This document shows, piece by piece, positions 11,501 to 21,704 of a stretch of 64,000 nt of DNA (position 1 is the stretch's first letter; each line of letters starts with the position of its first letter). This DNA comes from Purpureocillium takamizusanense. Lineage: Eukaryota; Ascomycota; Sordariomycetes; Hypocreales; Ophiocordycipitaceae. The DNA is taken from NCBI RefSeq assembly GCF_022605165.1, contig NC_063068.1:2604001-2668000 (forward strand), in the 5' to 3' direction. Under the pieces are notes generated by a model. The model made no database searches. It was given only the letters and a program-made list of their open reading frames with translations, and was not told where the DNA came from. Position numbers and translations under genes: made by a program.

Positions 11501-13997
11501 CTAGGGCAGCCCGCAACTTTCGACGGCGAGCCTCTTGCTCCTCAACGCGACGTTTCTCGCGCAAGCGCATGTCAACACCTTCCTTGTTCTGCACCAACTC
11601 CTTAGGCACTTTCCTGCGGGGCCTGGTTGGCGTATCTGGCGATGCTAATAGGTCATCTGCGCCGTCGGTCAGGACGCCCATGTCATCGTCAGAGTAATCC
11701 AGCCTGACTATCTGGCTTTCCTGAGGAAATAATAGTTCTATACGGCCAAGAAAGGCATGAAAGGTTGCAATTTCGGAGTCCTTTTGATCAGGGCGTTCCT
11801 CTGAGCTCAGAACCTGCTTGACCAGCAGGGCTCGGTCCTGCTTATGCCGAAATAGCTCGCTGACCCTCGACTCCTTGCAATGTTTGACATTCATGTAGCT
11901 GAGAAACAGTCGCACAGCGTCAAAGCGGCGAGTCTCTTCCGGGGTGTCGGTGCGCAGACGCTTCGGAGACGTCACCTCCATATCATCGTTGCTGGTGAGG
12001 GGCAGTACCGGAGCAAGAATCAGAGCGACGAACTCATGACAGCTGTAACGGCGAACTGCCTCGAATATCAAAGAACGTCGGCCATGGCCCAGTTTCCAGA
12101 GCAAACATATGACCAGCTTTCTGCGGTCGTTCTCTTTTGACCAGAAATTGGGGTTTTGCTTGCCAATCTCCTCCACATCAAACTCTGATTCCGATGCTGT
12201 TGGCGAAGGATGGCTGGTGATGGGGGAGCTGGCGAATTCCCTTTGGAACTTTGGCTCTGCGGGCGTTGTCAAGTCGACCACAGAGGCAGCTCGGGCACGA
12301 CTCGGCGACTTTTCCGGCGTCTCGAGCTGGGTTAGATCCACGAACAGCGTTGGTGTGACGGCCTTGGCCGGCGTTTGTGGCTCTGCATAGGGGACGGCAT
12401 CGTCACTCACGGGGACCTTTCTTTCATCCATGAATTCGTCTGCGCCATCTGGAACAACGAAGTCGTCCTCGTCCGAACTTGTGAGGACTTCGCTGCCTAA
12501 GGGGCTCTGGGGCGGATCAACCTGCCGCACCTGCCGCCCAGATGCTTCTCTGGTGGCAAACTTCTGAGGCTCAATTCGCGAGTCCAGGGTATCTGCCAGC
12601 CACTGGCAATACAGCCTATCGGCCAAAGTCTGCTCCAAGCAAGTGGCCTGCAGCCGAACGTCTGACTTTTTGGTCCAGCTCTGATCTAGGATCTCTGCGC
12701 AGAGCTTTTTGATGCGGTCCTCGAAAGCCTGGGCACGCTGGCGAGCCCCGATGACGTCTCCATGCCAAGTGCCTTTCATCCTGGACGTGATCCAGATTTG
12801 ATGAGCGCGGCGCGCATATCGAGGGAGCTTCGCCTCGTTCCACCGTTGCTTGAAGACATCCATGGCCTCTCGCAAGATGGTCTCGACAACTCCTCGGTCG
12901 AGATGCCGGCTGTTGACTTTTGCAGCTTCTGCCTCAGCTTCCTCGGCTTCGATTTCTCGGAGAGTTTCCTCGTCAAGCGACTCCGGAAGATCCAATAAGT
13001 CGACCACACTTTCGTCATCCTCTGATGGAGTTTGTGGTCTCGTCAGAAATAGACCTTGATTAAACAAGGCCTCTGTTCGTCCATTTCTGACCAACAGCCG
13101 TTTCATCATCTGAGCTGCAACAACCCTCACGCCGGGGGGTAACACAATCGGGAAGTCAGTGGTGAAGTTTCTTTCATCCACAGAGTGAAGCTGAGAGGTG
13201 ACAGCCCTATGGGATGACTTGATTGCAGACACTGGCATGGAGCTCTGACCCAGGTATGCTCCGGGGGAAAACGTTTCCCAAGGGTATTCACTTGAGTTGG
13301 CTTCCGACTCTCTTGCATTGGCACGCGGGCCGACAAAGTCCGCTTCCGTTGCGATGGGTAGCGGCGCCAAATTGACTGGCACACTCGCAAGTAGCGTTGG
13401 CGCCAGTCGGGTTTGCTTCGGTGCCTTCTTGCCGTCAGGTTCTGTCGTTTTAGGTTCCGTCGAAGACGTCATGTTCTTGTTGGCTCTGCTAGGCGAAGGT
13501 GAGGCGGCTGTGAAAGGCGCGCGATCATCAAGTGCATCTGCTTTGCGTTTCAAATTAGTCACGCTGCCGGGACCTCCGAACGGAGCCGAGCTACCACTTG
13601 GTGTGCCATCATCTTTGATCGCGGCTGGTGTAGTTGCCAATAAAGAGTCCTCGTTAGGAACGGACGCATTGTCTTCGAGGTCCTGGTCCTCGTTCTCCCG
13701 TCTGGTGAATTCCCGCTTCCACTTTTGAAATGCGGGGCTCTGAGATCGCAGTCTGTGGATTGCAAGACCCAAAGCAGCCTTGTGCCCACCAATTTTGATG
13801 CCCAAGCACTCAAACAGTTCGTGCCTGGAGCATACGAACTCAAAAGTCAAGAGGGCGTTGCCGTCAATTTCTTGTTCCCTCACTGCCTCCTTGAGGGCCG
13901 CCGGGTCACGCGTACACGGACGCCGCAGCCTAGATAACTCCTCGGCAACGTCGTCGACGCCCCAGAGGAAGGGATCGTGATGCAATATGCCATCCAT
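8541..13997 (-). CDS. SNF2-family chromatin remodelling ATPase (ATRX/Rad54-like)
   Basis: A single uninterrupted frame of 1818 residues. Residues about 1-110 look like a SAM-type helical domain (DVAEELSRL, ELFECLGIKIGGHKAALGLAI). Residues about 115-880 are mostly low-complexity and charged. The ATPase begins near 870 with the Q-like segment KDHQIEGVRFMWN, then motif I HTMGLGKTMQ (about 898), motif II DEAHYLKN (about 1022) and motif III ALTGTPLANN. The second RecA lobe carries SRLDGSTNIAKRQ, STTAGGVGLNIHGANRV and QAIGRAFRIGQ (about 1347). This set is diagnostic of Snf2 translocases, nuclear enzymes that move along DNA to shift or evict nucleosomes or other proteins. The wide gap between helicase lobes and the DEAH box suit the Rad54/ATRX/ARIP4 branch; the exact subfamily is inference. 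The last about 400 residues are Gln/Pro-rich, then basic. Start at 13997 is the only ATG near the frame's upstream limit. Confidence 0.93.
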   Translation of the reverse strand: MDGILHHDPFLWGVDDVAEELSRLRRPCTRDPAALKEAVREQEIDGNALLTFEFVCSRHELFECLGIKIGGHKAALGLAIHRLRSQSPAFQKWKREFTRRENEDQDLEDNASVPNEDSLLATTPAAIKDDGTPSGSSAPFGGPGSVTNLKRKADALDDRAPFTAASPSPSRANKNMTSSTEPKTTEPDGKKAPKQTRLAPTLLASVPVNLAPLPIATEADFVGPRANARESEANSSEYPWETFSPGAYLGQSSMPVSAIKSSHRAVTSQLHSVDERNFTTDFPIVLPPGVRVVAAQMMKRLLVRNGRTEALFNQGLFLTRPQTPSEDDESVVDLLDLPESLDEETLREIEAEEAEAEAAKVNSRHLDRGVVETILREAMDVFKQRWNEAKLPRYARRAHQIWITSRMKGTWHGDVIGARQRAQAFEDRIKKLCAEILDQSWTKKSDVRLQATCLEQTLADRLYCQWLADTLDSRIEPQKFATREASGRQVRQVDPPQSPLGSEVLTSSDEDDFVVPDGADEFMDERKVPVSDDAVPYAEPQTPAKAVTPTLFVDLTQLETPEKSPSRARAASVVDLTTPAEPKFQREFASSPITSHPSPTASESEFDVEEIGKQNPNFWSKENDRRKLVICLLWKLGHGRRSLIFEAVRRYSCHEFVALILAPVLPLTSNDDMEVTSPKRLRTDTPEETRRFDAVRLFLSYMNVKHCKESRVSELFRHKQDRALLVKQVLSSEERPDQKDSEIATFHAFLGRIELLFPQESQIVRLDYSDDDMGVLTDGADDLLASPDTPTRPRRKVPKELVQNKEGVDMRLREKRRVEEQEARRRKLRAALGSTDMPSNKTRLIINEAKQDHEAFLYINDETAKRIKDHQIEGVRFMWNQIILQDDNQRQGCLLAHTMGLGKTMQVITFLVAVQEAARSSDPSAREQVPKDLRESKTLVLCPAGLVDNWIDELLQWTSGEVLGPIRHVAAMVGPGERHEIVAAWAQSGGVLVVGYSMLQRLIVANETTKAKLLESPNIVVADEAHYLKNKDIKLHQTCERFKTKCRIALTGTPLANNVEEYYSMVNWIAPNYLSTLDEFRQRFANAIHDGLWGDSLGWQKRLALKRLQELKETVAPKIHRATIQSLKKDLPPKKEFVLCIPPTKLQTKLYDVYVTEVLKGEISSATVFKIVNDLMLLCNHPRCLMQKAMNQKHGGVEEHDKISAEDHRKSEKESKLPASVVTATLKEMHAHTDKDAVGLSMKAELLCVILDEAKRVQDKVLVFSQSLATLNYLMYILRLQKRRVSRLDGSTNIAKRQEMVKAFNTGDQEVYLVSTTAGGVGLNIHGANRVVIFDYKWNPVQEQQAIGRAFRIGQTKEVFVYRFMVAGSYEEDLQNKAVFKTQLASRVVDKKNPVSWSNRLGSLVHPLRRVPPRDLTDFIGKDAILDKLISYTSNRERAPIRFIVSTDTFEEEDPTNNLTAEELREVDQMVKMNRLRVTDPKEYERLQEEQRRLEIHRALPVHYMHRDGPAQLVSAPPTAALSQPAQAVQTTYGAQDGHGKNEGRVEAGASNTTTTNTETTIQPGAHSLPQTAALQPLPGTNTYFGDASSTAQSIASRPSHAPEVQSTPRTPVMTPGNLRAIFSPPKQSRDRAAFEQTLRKALEELQKAQFPGVGGEPRGAVKKAAEGINRYLKADGLGFLKEDQRWRLLDNLVQSHHRFALAVVSGCFSLQYVALAAAEELQRRLDGLNGLSEGDLKAQLAAELAADPRVRLARGRYVARKLLTRRSKNLQNLQRSDSVSGAQLQSPRAREDLEVMREAAARRQQWQQGVQYRRSGV

Positions 13998-15483
13998 TGG
14001 GGACCAGAGTGAATCGCGGTCGCTGGGGGACTTTCGCTGGGGCGCAAGTCAGAATTTGATTGGGTGCAGCATCATCCGAAAAATCCCATTCTATAACCCA
14101 TCTGGGAGTCTCCGCTCGTAGAGCTGAGGTATCGATAAAGAGGAGTTGGGTGAAAAAAGGTTCGCGACGTGAATGCTGAGGGGAGTAGGTTGCGGAGAGC
14201 AGGGAACAAACATCCTCAGACAGCTGCCAGCAAGGCGAGAATTGTGTCAGTCCGCATAATCGAAGAATGCGAGGCTAGTTCTTGCGGTAATCTGGCTTTG
14301 CTATGCCAGGCTGATTTCGGCTTCAGTGTCAACCGTCGTGCAGAAAGAGGCGTTATGGTCGTGGGCCCCACCTCCCTTGCAAGCAAAGAGTACTGCAGGC
14401 GGTAGAGAGCTGCGGACGTCGCTATTTGTGAGCTGGTGCGATGAGTGCGTGCTTCGGAAATCTTGGATAGAATGTTGACACGAAGCAGAGCGGGTGAGGC
14501 CGGAGGCTGGAGGCTGGACGCAGAATTGGAGGATGGGTTGGAAGGTGCAAGCAGGTTGCACAGAGATCTGCAGGCGCGATGCAAGCCAGAGGAAGACGTG
14601 TGTGTTGCCAAGTTGGTGGGCGGACCGCGTTGCTCAGCCGCCGCGAGTTCACGTGACTTTGTCATCGGCAGCCCATCGCGTTCTCCTGTGCATGCGTTCG
14701 TCAGTTTGGGCTTTGAAAACTGTACTGACATACGGCGGGAGTGGCGGCCAGCGGGAAGTCAAAGGCGCTGCAGAACAGGTCACTATGGTTTGATGCTGAA
14801 CGAAAGTCACTGTCGACCGAGCGGCGTTCTACGAAGTGAGACAGGCCAAAAGAAAAGCGGCAGCCAACGACGGGCAGACGGCACGGAGCTAGGAAGTGGG
14901 TATGCGTGCTGACGCGCGAAGCTTGTGCTAGGCACCGGATGTGCCCCGGCGAACCTCTGCTCTGCACATGGTTGGCGGGGATGCGGCTGAATACCATGGG
15001 CAAACACAAAAAACACATGGCGCTACGAAGGACTTCAAAAAGAACTGGACGTCGTCAAGTCCTCCGTCGTAGATGAAGCTGCAGGGTTTCTTAGTAGACG
15101 CATGTTCTTTCAGTACAGGTACATCTAATATACTGTAATTCTGGTCCGCGGACGAAAGTGGAAAAGTACGTACCTTGGTATCTAGCACTTCGTCTACGGA
15201 TGTTGAGGTACGGAGTACAATTGAAGTGCAAGAGCCAGCGGGCAGCCCGCCGCACCCTCTTCACCGGCTGGCGGGGCCTGTAGTACTGTACATCTATCAC
15301 GACACGAAGCGCCGCTCGCCCGCGCTATTAAATTATTAATCCACCCGACGTTCGCATCGCAACCACGTCTTCCAGCCATCTCGAGGTTGACCAACACAGG
15401 TGGTCGTCTCACTCATCAGCACTCAAACCATTCGTTCGCCGTTTTTGGTCAACGCCAAGCAGGGCCTCAAGTGCGACGTTGTC
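13998..15483. other. Divergent promoter region, SNF2-family gene and GSH2
   Basis: About 1.5 kb between two genes transcribed away from each other. It contains GTAC/TACGGAGTAC-type short motifs around 15150-15220 and an AT-rich stretch at about 15327-15342 close to GSH2. A leftward open frame at 14216-14731 has no recognisable domain and is not called. Confidence 0.5.
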
Positions 15484-17187
15484 ATGTCTACTCTCGTGGC
15501 AGGGTCAACATATCCGCCGCAGCTCACGGATGTTGAGCGTGATAACCTCGTCCTGGCAATCAAGGACTGGTCCATTGGTAATGGGCTCGCCATCCGACCC
15601 CCTCCTGCTGTGATACCCATCAATGCAGACCCCGCCGGTATTGCTGCCATAAACGCGCCAGTCACCCTATTTCCGAGCCAGTTCCCGCGGATATGCTTCG
15701 AGCAGGGCAAGGCTGTTCAACAGACGTACAACGACCTGTACGCCGCCGTCAGCCGCGACGAGGACTTTCTCGCCCATATTGTGAAGGAGTCAGTGCATTC
15801 GATGCGTCTGCATGGCAGTTCAATGCTGACATTGGATCAGGGTCGCCGACGGCGACGACTTCATTCGGAACCTATGGCAAATTCATCTGAAGGTCAAGCA
15901 GGAGGGATACACTCAGGTACTCGCCCAGTGACCGTCTTGGTGCCTTCTATTCTAATTCCGCATTAGCCGCTGTCCCTTGGTCTGTTCAGGTCGGACTACA
16001 TGGTTCATCAAGATGCCTCCACTACGCCACCCTCGTTGACGGCTAAGCAAGTTGAGTTCAATACAATCGCTTCATCTTTTGGCGGCCTCTCTTGCTTGAC
16101 TTCAAAGCTCCACCGGTAAGTTCCACGGCCGTGGCAGAGTCTCCTGGGCTGATGGACGGCTAGATACCTGGCCGCGACTGAGTATCCCTTGATAAAAGAG
16201 GGAATTCCAGCTGGCTCGCTTGACCTTCCGGAAAGTAGTGCAGTCAAAGGCCTTGCTGGCGGCATTGAGGCAGCTTTCAACGCTTACCCGCCTTCGGAGC
16301 TTGGCCATCCCAAGTGTATCATCTTTCTCGTCCAAGGCGATGAACGCAATGTCTTCGACCAGCGCCACCTTGAGTACCAAATCGCCAGCTCTTCTCCAAA
16401 AGCCCCTGTCTTTAGACTTGCCTTCTCCGACATACTCACCTACACCACAGTCGCCAACACTCCAAAGCGCCAGCTCCTTTATCGCTTGCCTCGCAACCCA
16501 GAAAAAGTATTTGAGGTGGCAGTCATTTACATGCGCGCTGGGTACGGCCCAGGTGATTATCCCGACCAGCGAGCCTGGGATGCACGTTACCATCTAGAGC
16601 GCTCAGCAGCCATCAAATGCCCCACCGTTCTCACCCAACTCGCCGGCACGAAGAAGGTGCAGCAGGTCCTTGCCACGCCGCGATCTTCATCCGCACCTTC
16701 GATGCTTGGGCGCTTCATCAATGATGACACTCCTGCCGCGGGAGACTTGTGGAGGACGTTCACAAACATATATCCCATGGACACGTCCGAGGCCGGGTTG
16801 GAGGCACGCCAGAAGGCCCTCGACCCCGTGACGTGCCAAGCTTACGTTCTCAAGCCGCAGCGTGAGGGTGGAGGCAACAACATCTATCGAGGTGCCATCC
16901 CCGGCTTCCTCAAATCCGTCCCTGAGGAGCACTGGGGGTCTTTTATCCTCATGGAGTTGATCACACCGCCTCCGGTATCTAATCTAATCCTGCGCAACGG
17001 CAAGGTCGAGCAGGGCGGCGTCATTTGCGAGCTGGGCGTGTACGGTACGTGTCTGTGGAATCAGAACAGCGGAGAAGTGTTTCGAAATGAGGAAGCGGGC
17101 TACCTCTTGCGCACAAAGGGCGACAAGAGTGAAGAAGGCGGCGTTGCGGCAGGCTATGGATGCATGGACAGCTGCTCCCTTGTGTAG
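15484..17187 (+). CDS. GSH2: Glutathione synthetase
   Basis: Exons 15484..15788, 15841..15916, 15967..16115 and 16164..17187 give 517 residues. It ligates gamma-glutamylcysteine and glycine using ATP, the second step of glutathione synthesis in the cytosol. Family blocks in order: PRICFEQGKAVQQTYNDLYAAV, DDFIRNLWQIHLKVKQEGY, LGLFRSDYMVHQ, QVEFNTIASSFGGL, LHRYLAATEYP (across intron 3), AVIYMRAGYGPGDYP, RSAAIKCPTVLTQLAGTKKVQQ and the glycine-rich ATP-binding loop KPQREGGGNNIYRG (about residues 405-420). The length agrees with eukaryotic enzymes of about 475-520 residues. Intron 1 has an unusual GTCAGT donor, chosen because it alone restores the conserved EVADGDDFIRNLW join. Confidence 0.97.
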
Positions 17188-17487
17188 GCGCTTATAGAGG
17201 AATAGACACAATGGAGCGTCTTGCGGTGGTCCGAAACCGTGGCATCTCAGTTGCTTGCATTCAGCGACATCTCGACTCCTTCTGCGCCAGTCTATTTGTA
17301 CAACGGAATTATTGCCGCCCCTAGCACTCGATCCTGCGGCAAGTCCAGATACATGAGACGTTCAACAAAGGAGAGGGTCTTTCAGAGTGGAGACGAATGC
17401 ACGATCAGCGCATTCGGTGTACGTCTTTGCAACTTGTGGCTAAGGCGATCCTGTCGAAGTAGGTGTGCAAAACCATCGCAAGTTTTC

Positions 17488-18209
17488 TTATTCATTCTGG
17501 TCGGCGGTGTTGGGGCGCTTGAGGACCTCAATACTCCCTATGGGCGGTTGTCAGAAACACAGGCACGGGTTTTCTTGGCGAGAGGCGCGGCTTCAATCCG
17601 AAGGGAATGACATACGCTGGACAACGTTGAGGCTGGTCCGGTTTTGACCGGAGGTGGCGTCCTGGTACGTGTTGATGGTGGCGTCGCCCTCGACGAAGAC
17701 CATGGTACTGCAGCGTGTTCGTTAGCAAGGGTCTTCTTCTCACTAGTCGCTAAATGATGTGGTTCAAAGGACCCCCGCCCGGCGCATCGGCTCTGGCCAT
17801 TCAAGAACCACACGCAGCGCGCATTGAGCGGATGGGATCCAGGCCAAAAACAACGGCGAGGGATAGAGTCGTCACTTGGTTATTGTAGGGGGGAGAACCC
17901 AGAGGGGGGGGGGGGGGCAAACACGCACCCCTTGGGCAGGCCGAGCATGAAGTCCCGGCGCGGGCCCTCGACGAAGCTCGTGACGCGGAACCAGCTCGTC
18001 TGGCGGTTCTCCTTGGGCCCGCTGTTGCTGGCGACAGCGTACTTGAGTATCTCGCGGCCGGTGTTCGTGGGTTGCACCTCGGGCGTATCGGCGAGGTTGC
18101 CGATGATGGAGATGCGCGCGAGGGCGCGCGGCGAGGAGCTGCTGAAGGCGCGGCGCGCGGAGGCGGCTGTGACGCCGGCCGTGCGGCGGAACAGGAGAGA
18201 TGAAGACAT
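17488..18209 (-). CDS. RIM1: Mitochondrial single-stranded DNA-binding protein (RIM1-like)
   Basis: Exons 18209..17929, 17707..17616 and 17537..17488 give 140 residues. The N-terminus MSSSLLFRRTAG...ARRAFSSSSP is a typical matrix presequence. The rest is a bacterial-type SSB OB fold: ARISIIGNLADTPEVQ, GREILKYAVASNS, TSWFRVTSF, GTMVFVEGDATINTYQD and SLNVVQRSIEVLKRP. It coats single-stranded mitochondrial DNA during replication and repair. Intron 1 is 221 bp, long for this window, and holds a run of 14 G on the + strand (17904-17917). The gene converges with GSH2 300 bp away. All three splice joins restore the SSB consensus. Confidence 0.93.
17904..17917. repeat. G14 homopolymer in RIM1 intron 1
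   Basis: Fourteen consecutive G on the + strand, read as C on the coding strand of RIM1, close to the intron 1 donor. Such runs are prone to length change and sequencing error, but here the splice model does not depend on its length. Confidence 0.9.
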
Positions 18210-19120
18210 GGTTTCTGTTGGTGGTGGTCGAAGACGAGGGCCGGAATGCGGAGGATTGTTTTGTGTCGAACGCTGCGGCTGGGCGACAGGAGGTGAATGC
18301 GCTGCGTGTTCGGTCGGTCGGTAGTTGAGAACAAGAAGGGGCGCGCGACGTCTGGACGAGACGGCAGTACGTTAGTAGTAGTACGAGAACTGAATTTCCG
18401 TCCCCACGACCGGTAAGTAGGTAGGTACTTCGTATCCCTGCGACGAGGCTTAGTACGTACTGCTGGACCCTGGTGGTGCTTGGTGCTCGGCTGCTGCTAA
18501 TCAAAGATCCGACTGACTGCTGCCCTGCAGGATGCGTGCGACTTCGAGGTTCGCGCGCGTCCTGGGTGGAGGCCGGGGGGGCGGACGTGTTTGACGCGAC
18601 AGATTGCGGTCTTGTTCCAAGTATCATGATTGGCTCGTGTTCGCGACAGCCATCATGCGCTCTCCTTGGGCGGGGAGAGTTGGAGGGAGGGGCAGCGCTG
18701 AGCGGCGCCGAGCGTCACCGCCTGCCTGTTCGACGGGGCTGTGGCAGAAACGCCTCTCACAAGCTTCGAACCACGCAACTCGCCGACGTACTCGACGCAT
18801 TGTCGGCCACACATATACACGAGAAAAGAGTAGCACGTCCAGCCAGGCTTGTCCAGGTCTACGCGAGTTTGCAATGCCAGAATTTGCTCAAATTTTGACA
18901 TGTTGATACATAATGAACCGCAGATGATATGGAAAAAGTCTCACACCTTTGCCCTACCCTCTGCAGCGGCCAAAAGCAATGATGCCCCTCTAAAACGCCT
19001 TCCCCCAGCGTCGAGAAACGCGAGGGCCTTGTAAGAAAAACCCAAAGTAGCCCAATGCCGGCAAGTAGCAGCAGCAGTAAGTCACCGCCCGGAACTTCGG
19101 ACCTCATCCATCTGTCTCGT
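18210..19120. other. Intergenic: RIM1 promoter and GAR1 3' UTR
   Basis: About 0.9 kb between two leftward genes. A TAGGTAGGTACTTCGTA motif cluster lies near 18418-18432, followed by TTAGTACGTACT around 18450-18461. No gene is supported. Confidence 0.5.
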
Positions 19121-19827
19121 CTAGTAACCCCCCCGGCCTCGGCCCCTGGAGAAGCCGCCGCCGCCACGGCCACCTCCTCCCCTCGAGAAACCGCCTGCGC
19201 CTCGGCCGCCGCCGCCGCCCCTGGAGAAGCCGCCGCCTCCACGGCCGCCTCCTCGGGAGAAGCCACCGCTGCCGCCGCGAGGGCCGCCTCGCCCTCTACC
19301 GCCGCCCCTGGAGAAGCCGCCACCTCCGCGGGGTCCTCCCCGGCCACCGGCACCGCCAGCGCGCTTCACCTTCTTCTCGCCCGGGACCTTGGGTCTAGGC
19401 AGGAACTTGTCGAGGGGCAGAAGCTTCTCGCCGCCGATGAAGACCTTGTCGCCGGCCTTGAAGCTGGTGGCGACGATGCCCTCGGAGGGTTTGATGGTGA
19501 ACATGACGTTGTTGATGGGCCCGAGTACCTCCTCGACCTTGCCGATGGGCGTCTTGTTCTCGAGGAAGATGGGCGCATTGAAGAAGGGTATCTTGACGTT
19601 GGTCGACTTGCAGAACATCTCACCCTCGACGGCGTGCTCAAAGGTGCCGAGTTCCAGGACCTGGGCCGGGGGCCCAGCAGGGGCGCCGTAGCCGCCACCT
19701 CGTCCGCCTGAAATGAATGTCAGCGACTCAATCTTCTCACGTCATGTTACCGCATGCACACAGAGCAACGCGCACCTCGAAAGCCGCCTCCACGGCCACC
19801 ACCGCGCCCGCCACCTCGGAACGACAT
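19121..19827 (-). CDS. GAR1: H/ACA snoRNP subunit GAR1
   Basis: Exons 19827..19776 and 19707..19121 give 212 residues. GAR1 is a nucleolar core protein of H/ACA snoRNPs, which guide pseudouridylation and rRNA processing. The N-terminal tail is Gly/Arg-rich ([19 protein letters not shown]). The core contains [50 protein letters not shown] split over several blocks, and [22 protein letters not shown]. The C-terminal about 90 residues are RGG/FSRGGG repeats, the usual RNA-binding and methylated tail. The intron falls in the N-terminal GAR tail. The C-terminal repeats make the + strand look like a long Ala/Pro/Ser-rich frame, which is a shadow. Confidence 0.97.
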
Positions 19828-21704
19828 TTTTTTCTAATTGGTGTTGGCTGGCGCCGCGAATCCGCCGTTGTGCGCAAGCAAGTCTCGGCTTTGGGGCCGC
19901 GAGCTTCCGACTCGATGTATTCGGTCGTCGGACGTCTTGGATGTGTGCGTCGCGGGCTCTGCGCGCGGTTCGTGAGTGGTGGCTGATCTCGGTGATCGTG
20001 GGCGTGGGCTGCTGTCGGACATCGAGCATCGAGAAACTTTTCCGTGCGCGCGGGTGGTGCTGGCGCAGGACGGCATAGGATTTTTCCGGTGCGGTCGCAA
20101 TTGTGGACGCCGATTGGCTGAATGAGCTGGGGTCGCTGGGATGGTGGGGCCAGCTGGTGTTCATGCCGCGATAAGATAGAGGGCCTCACCGAGAGCTCCA
20201 CCGAGGTGAGGGTCTCACCGGGAGGCCACACACCGGGGCCACTTACACGGACGGCAACATATGCGTTGGCGAACGCCCGAGAGCCGTCACATCACAGGCT
20301 TGAGCGCGGAGTGGAGAAGCCCGGTGAGCCTGGTTTCAGAGCGCTTGCTGCGGGTTCCACAAGTGCTACTCCGTATTATGTTCCCAGACGCGCCGCAGCA
20401 CGCCCGCAGCATTGACAGCCATTTGCGGCACGGCCGCTCAATAGTCATGCATGACCTAGGCTGTCATCACCGCGTCACGCATAGCTTCAAGGGTCCGGAC
20501 TGTCGGCATGGTGGTCCTGCAGGCATGGGCAAGAGAGCTGATCGGCGCGGGAGGGCGTCGCCGATCAACTCTAATACCCATCCCACTGCGGCCCGGGTAG
20601 TAGCACTAACTACCACATAATCACATCCGGACTCGTCATATTCTAAATTTGCTTCCACCATGCAGCACCTGCGTCGCAACAAGTGCAGGCAAAAGGGCCG
20701 GGGGGTCCGGGGAGGGGCTGAGGAGTTTGACTGACTTGACTGTCAACGGCTAGTGGTGAGCCTCCCGAAGCCGTTTACATGATCAAGCCACCAGTCCCGC
20801 ACGACCCACCCTTTGCCGCCAGTTGGTATTTCCTAATCGGGGCATCAATAGGACCTCCCGAATAAACGCCATGCAAACACACGCAAACCCCCCACGACCG
20901 AGACCCTCACCGGCACTAACGGCGCTGAAGACAAATATCTGATCACAGGCTCTGGGGTCTGTGTTGGCCCCCCCTCCCCCCCTCTTCCTTGTCCCGCCAC
21001 CCCGGCCCTCTCTGACTGCCGTGCGGGAGAAACACTTTGGACGGCATATACCTTGACAACCCATATCCGCCCGCCTTGCCGCCGCCGCATCGCCCATCTA
21101 CAACAGCCCACACCGACCATGGACAAGGTCAAGAAGCAGCAGCATCAGCAGCAGCAGCCGCATACCTCCTGTCGTCAGCTCAATATCCTCGCGAACGGCT
21201 GAAGTCGAAAGTCCAGACTTGCTCTTGGCTCGATCCCGAGTTTTGTTTGCCCCCCCCCCCCCTCATCCCCAGCAGCAGCAGCTGCTGCTGCCGCCGTCGG
21301 TAAGCCTCGACCGGACGGCCTGGTGTCTCTTCCTTGTCGAATATTATCCAATGCCCAGGAAGTGGTGACGTTTCTTTTCCGGCCAGCTTGGAAGGGGATT
21401 CCGGGATCTACTCTGGATTTTGAATTTGGGCTCTATTGTTTGATGAGTCTATAAGCCGGCTGCGCGGCCATCCCAGTGCTGTCTTTATTGTTTCCCGCAG
21501 ATCTTAGCTTCAGCTCCGGTCTTCGGTCTCGCCACGAGCTGTGCTTCTTTTTCCTCCTCCTACTCCTCCTACTCCTCCTCATCAGGATCTTTGCAATTCC
21601 ACCTGCAAAAGGTCTCTCACATCAGCTCAACAATTTCCCTCTACATCTGCGGCGACGTCAATCCTCAGAGAGAGCACTGGATCAACACACCTCAACCAGA
21701 CGTC
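19828..21704. other. Divergent promoter region, GAR1 and pre-1
   Basis: About 1.9 kb between GAR1 (-) and the pheromone receptor (+). The receptor side has imperfect CAG runs near 21135-21160, a C13 tract at 21250-21262 and a pyrimidine-rich CTCCTC stretch at about 21552-21580, which resembles a fungal core promoter or 5' UTR. No gene is supported. Confidence 0.5.
21250..21262. repeat. C13 homopolymer
   Basis: Thirteen consecutive C in the putative upstream region of the pheromone receptor gene. Confidence 0.85.

Noticed and set aside
14216..14731. 171-codon leftward frame in the SNF2/GSH2 promoter region
   Set aside because: No domain, biased composition, and a competing frame on the other strand.
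19055..19711. 218-codon Ala/Ser/Pro-rich rightward frame
   Set aside because: Exact antisense of the GAR1 Gly/Arg repeats, which force a long open complementary frame.
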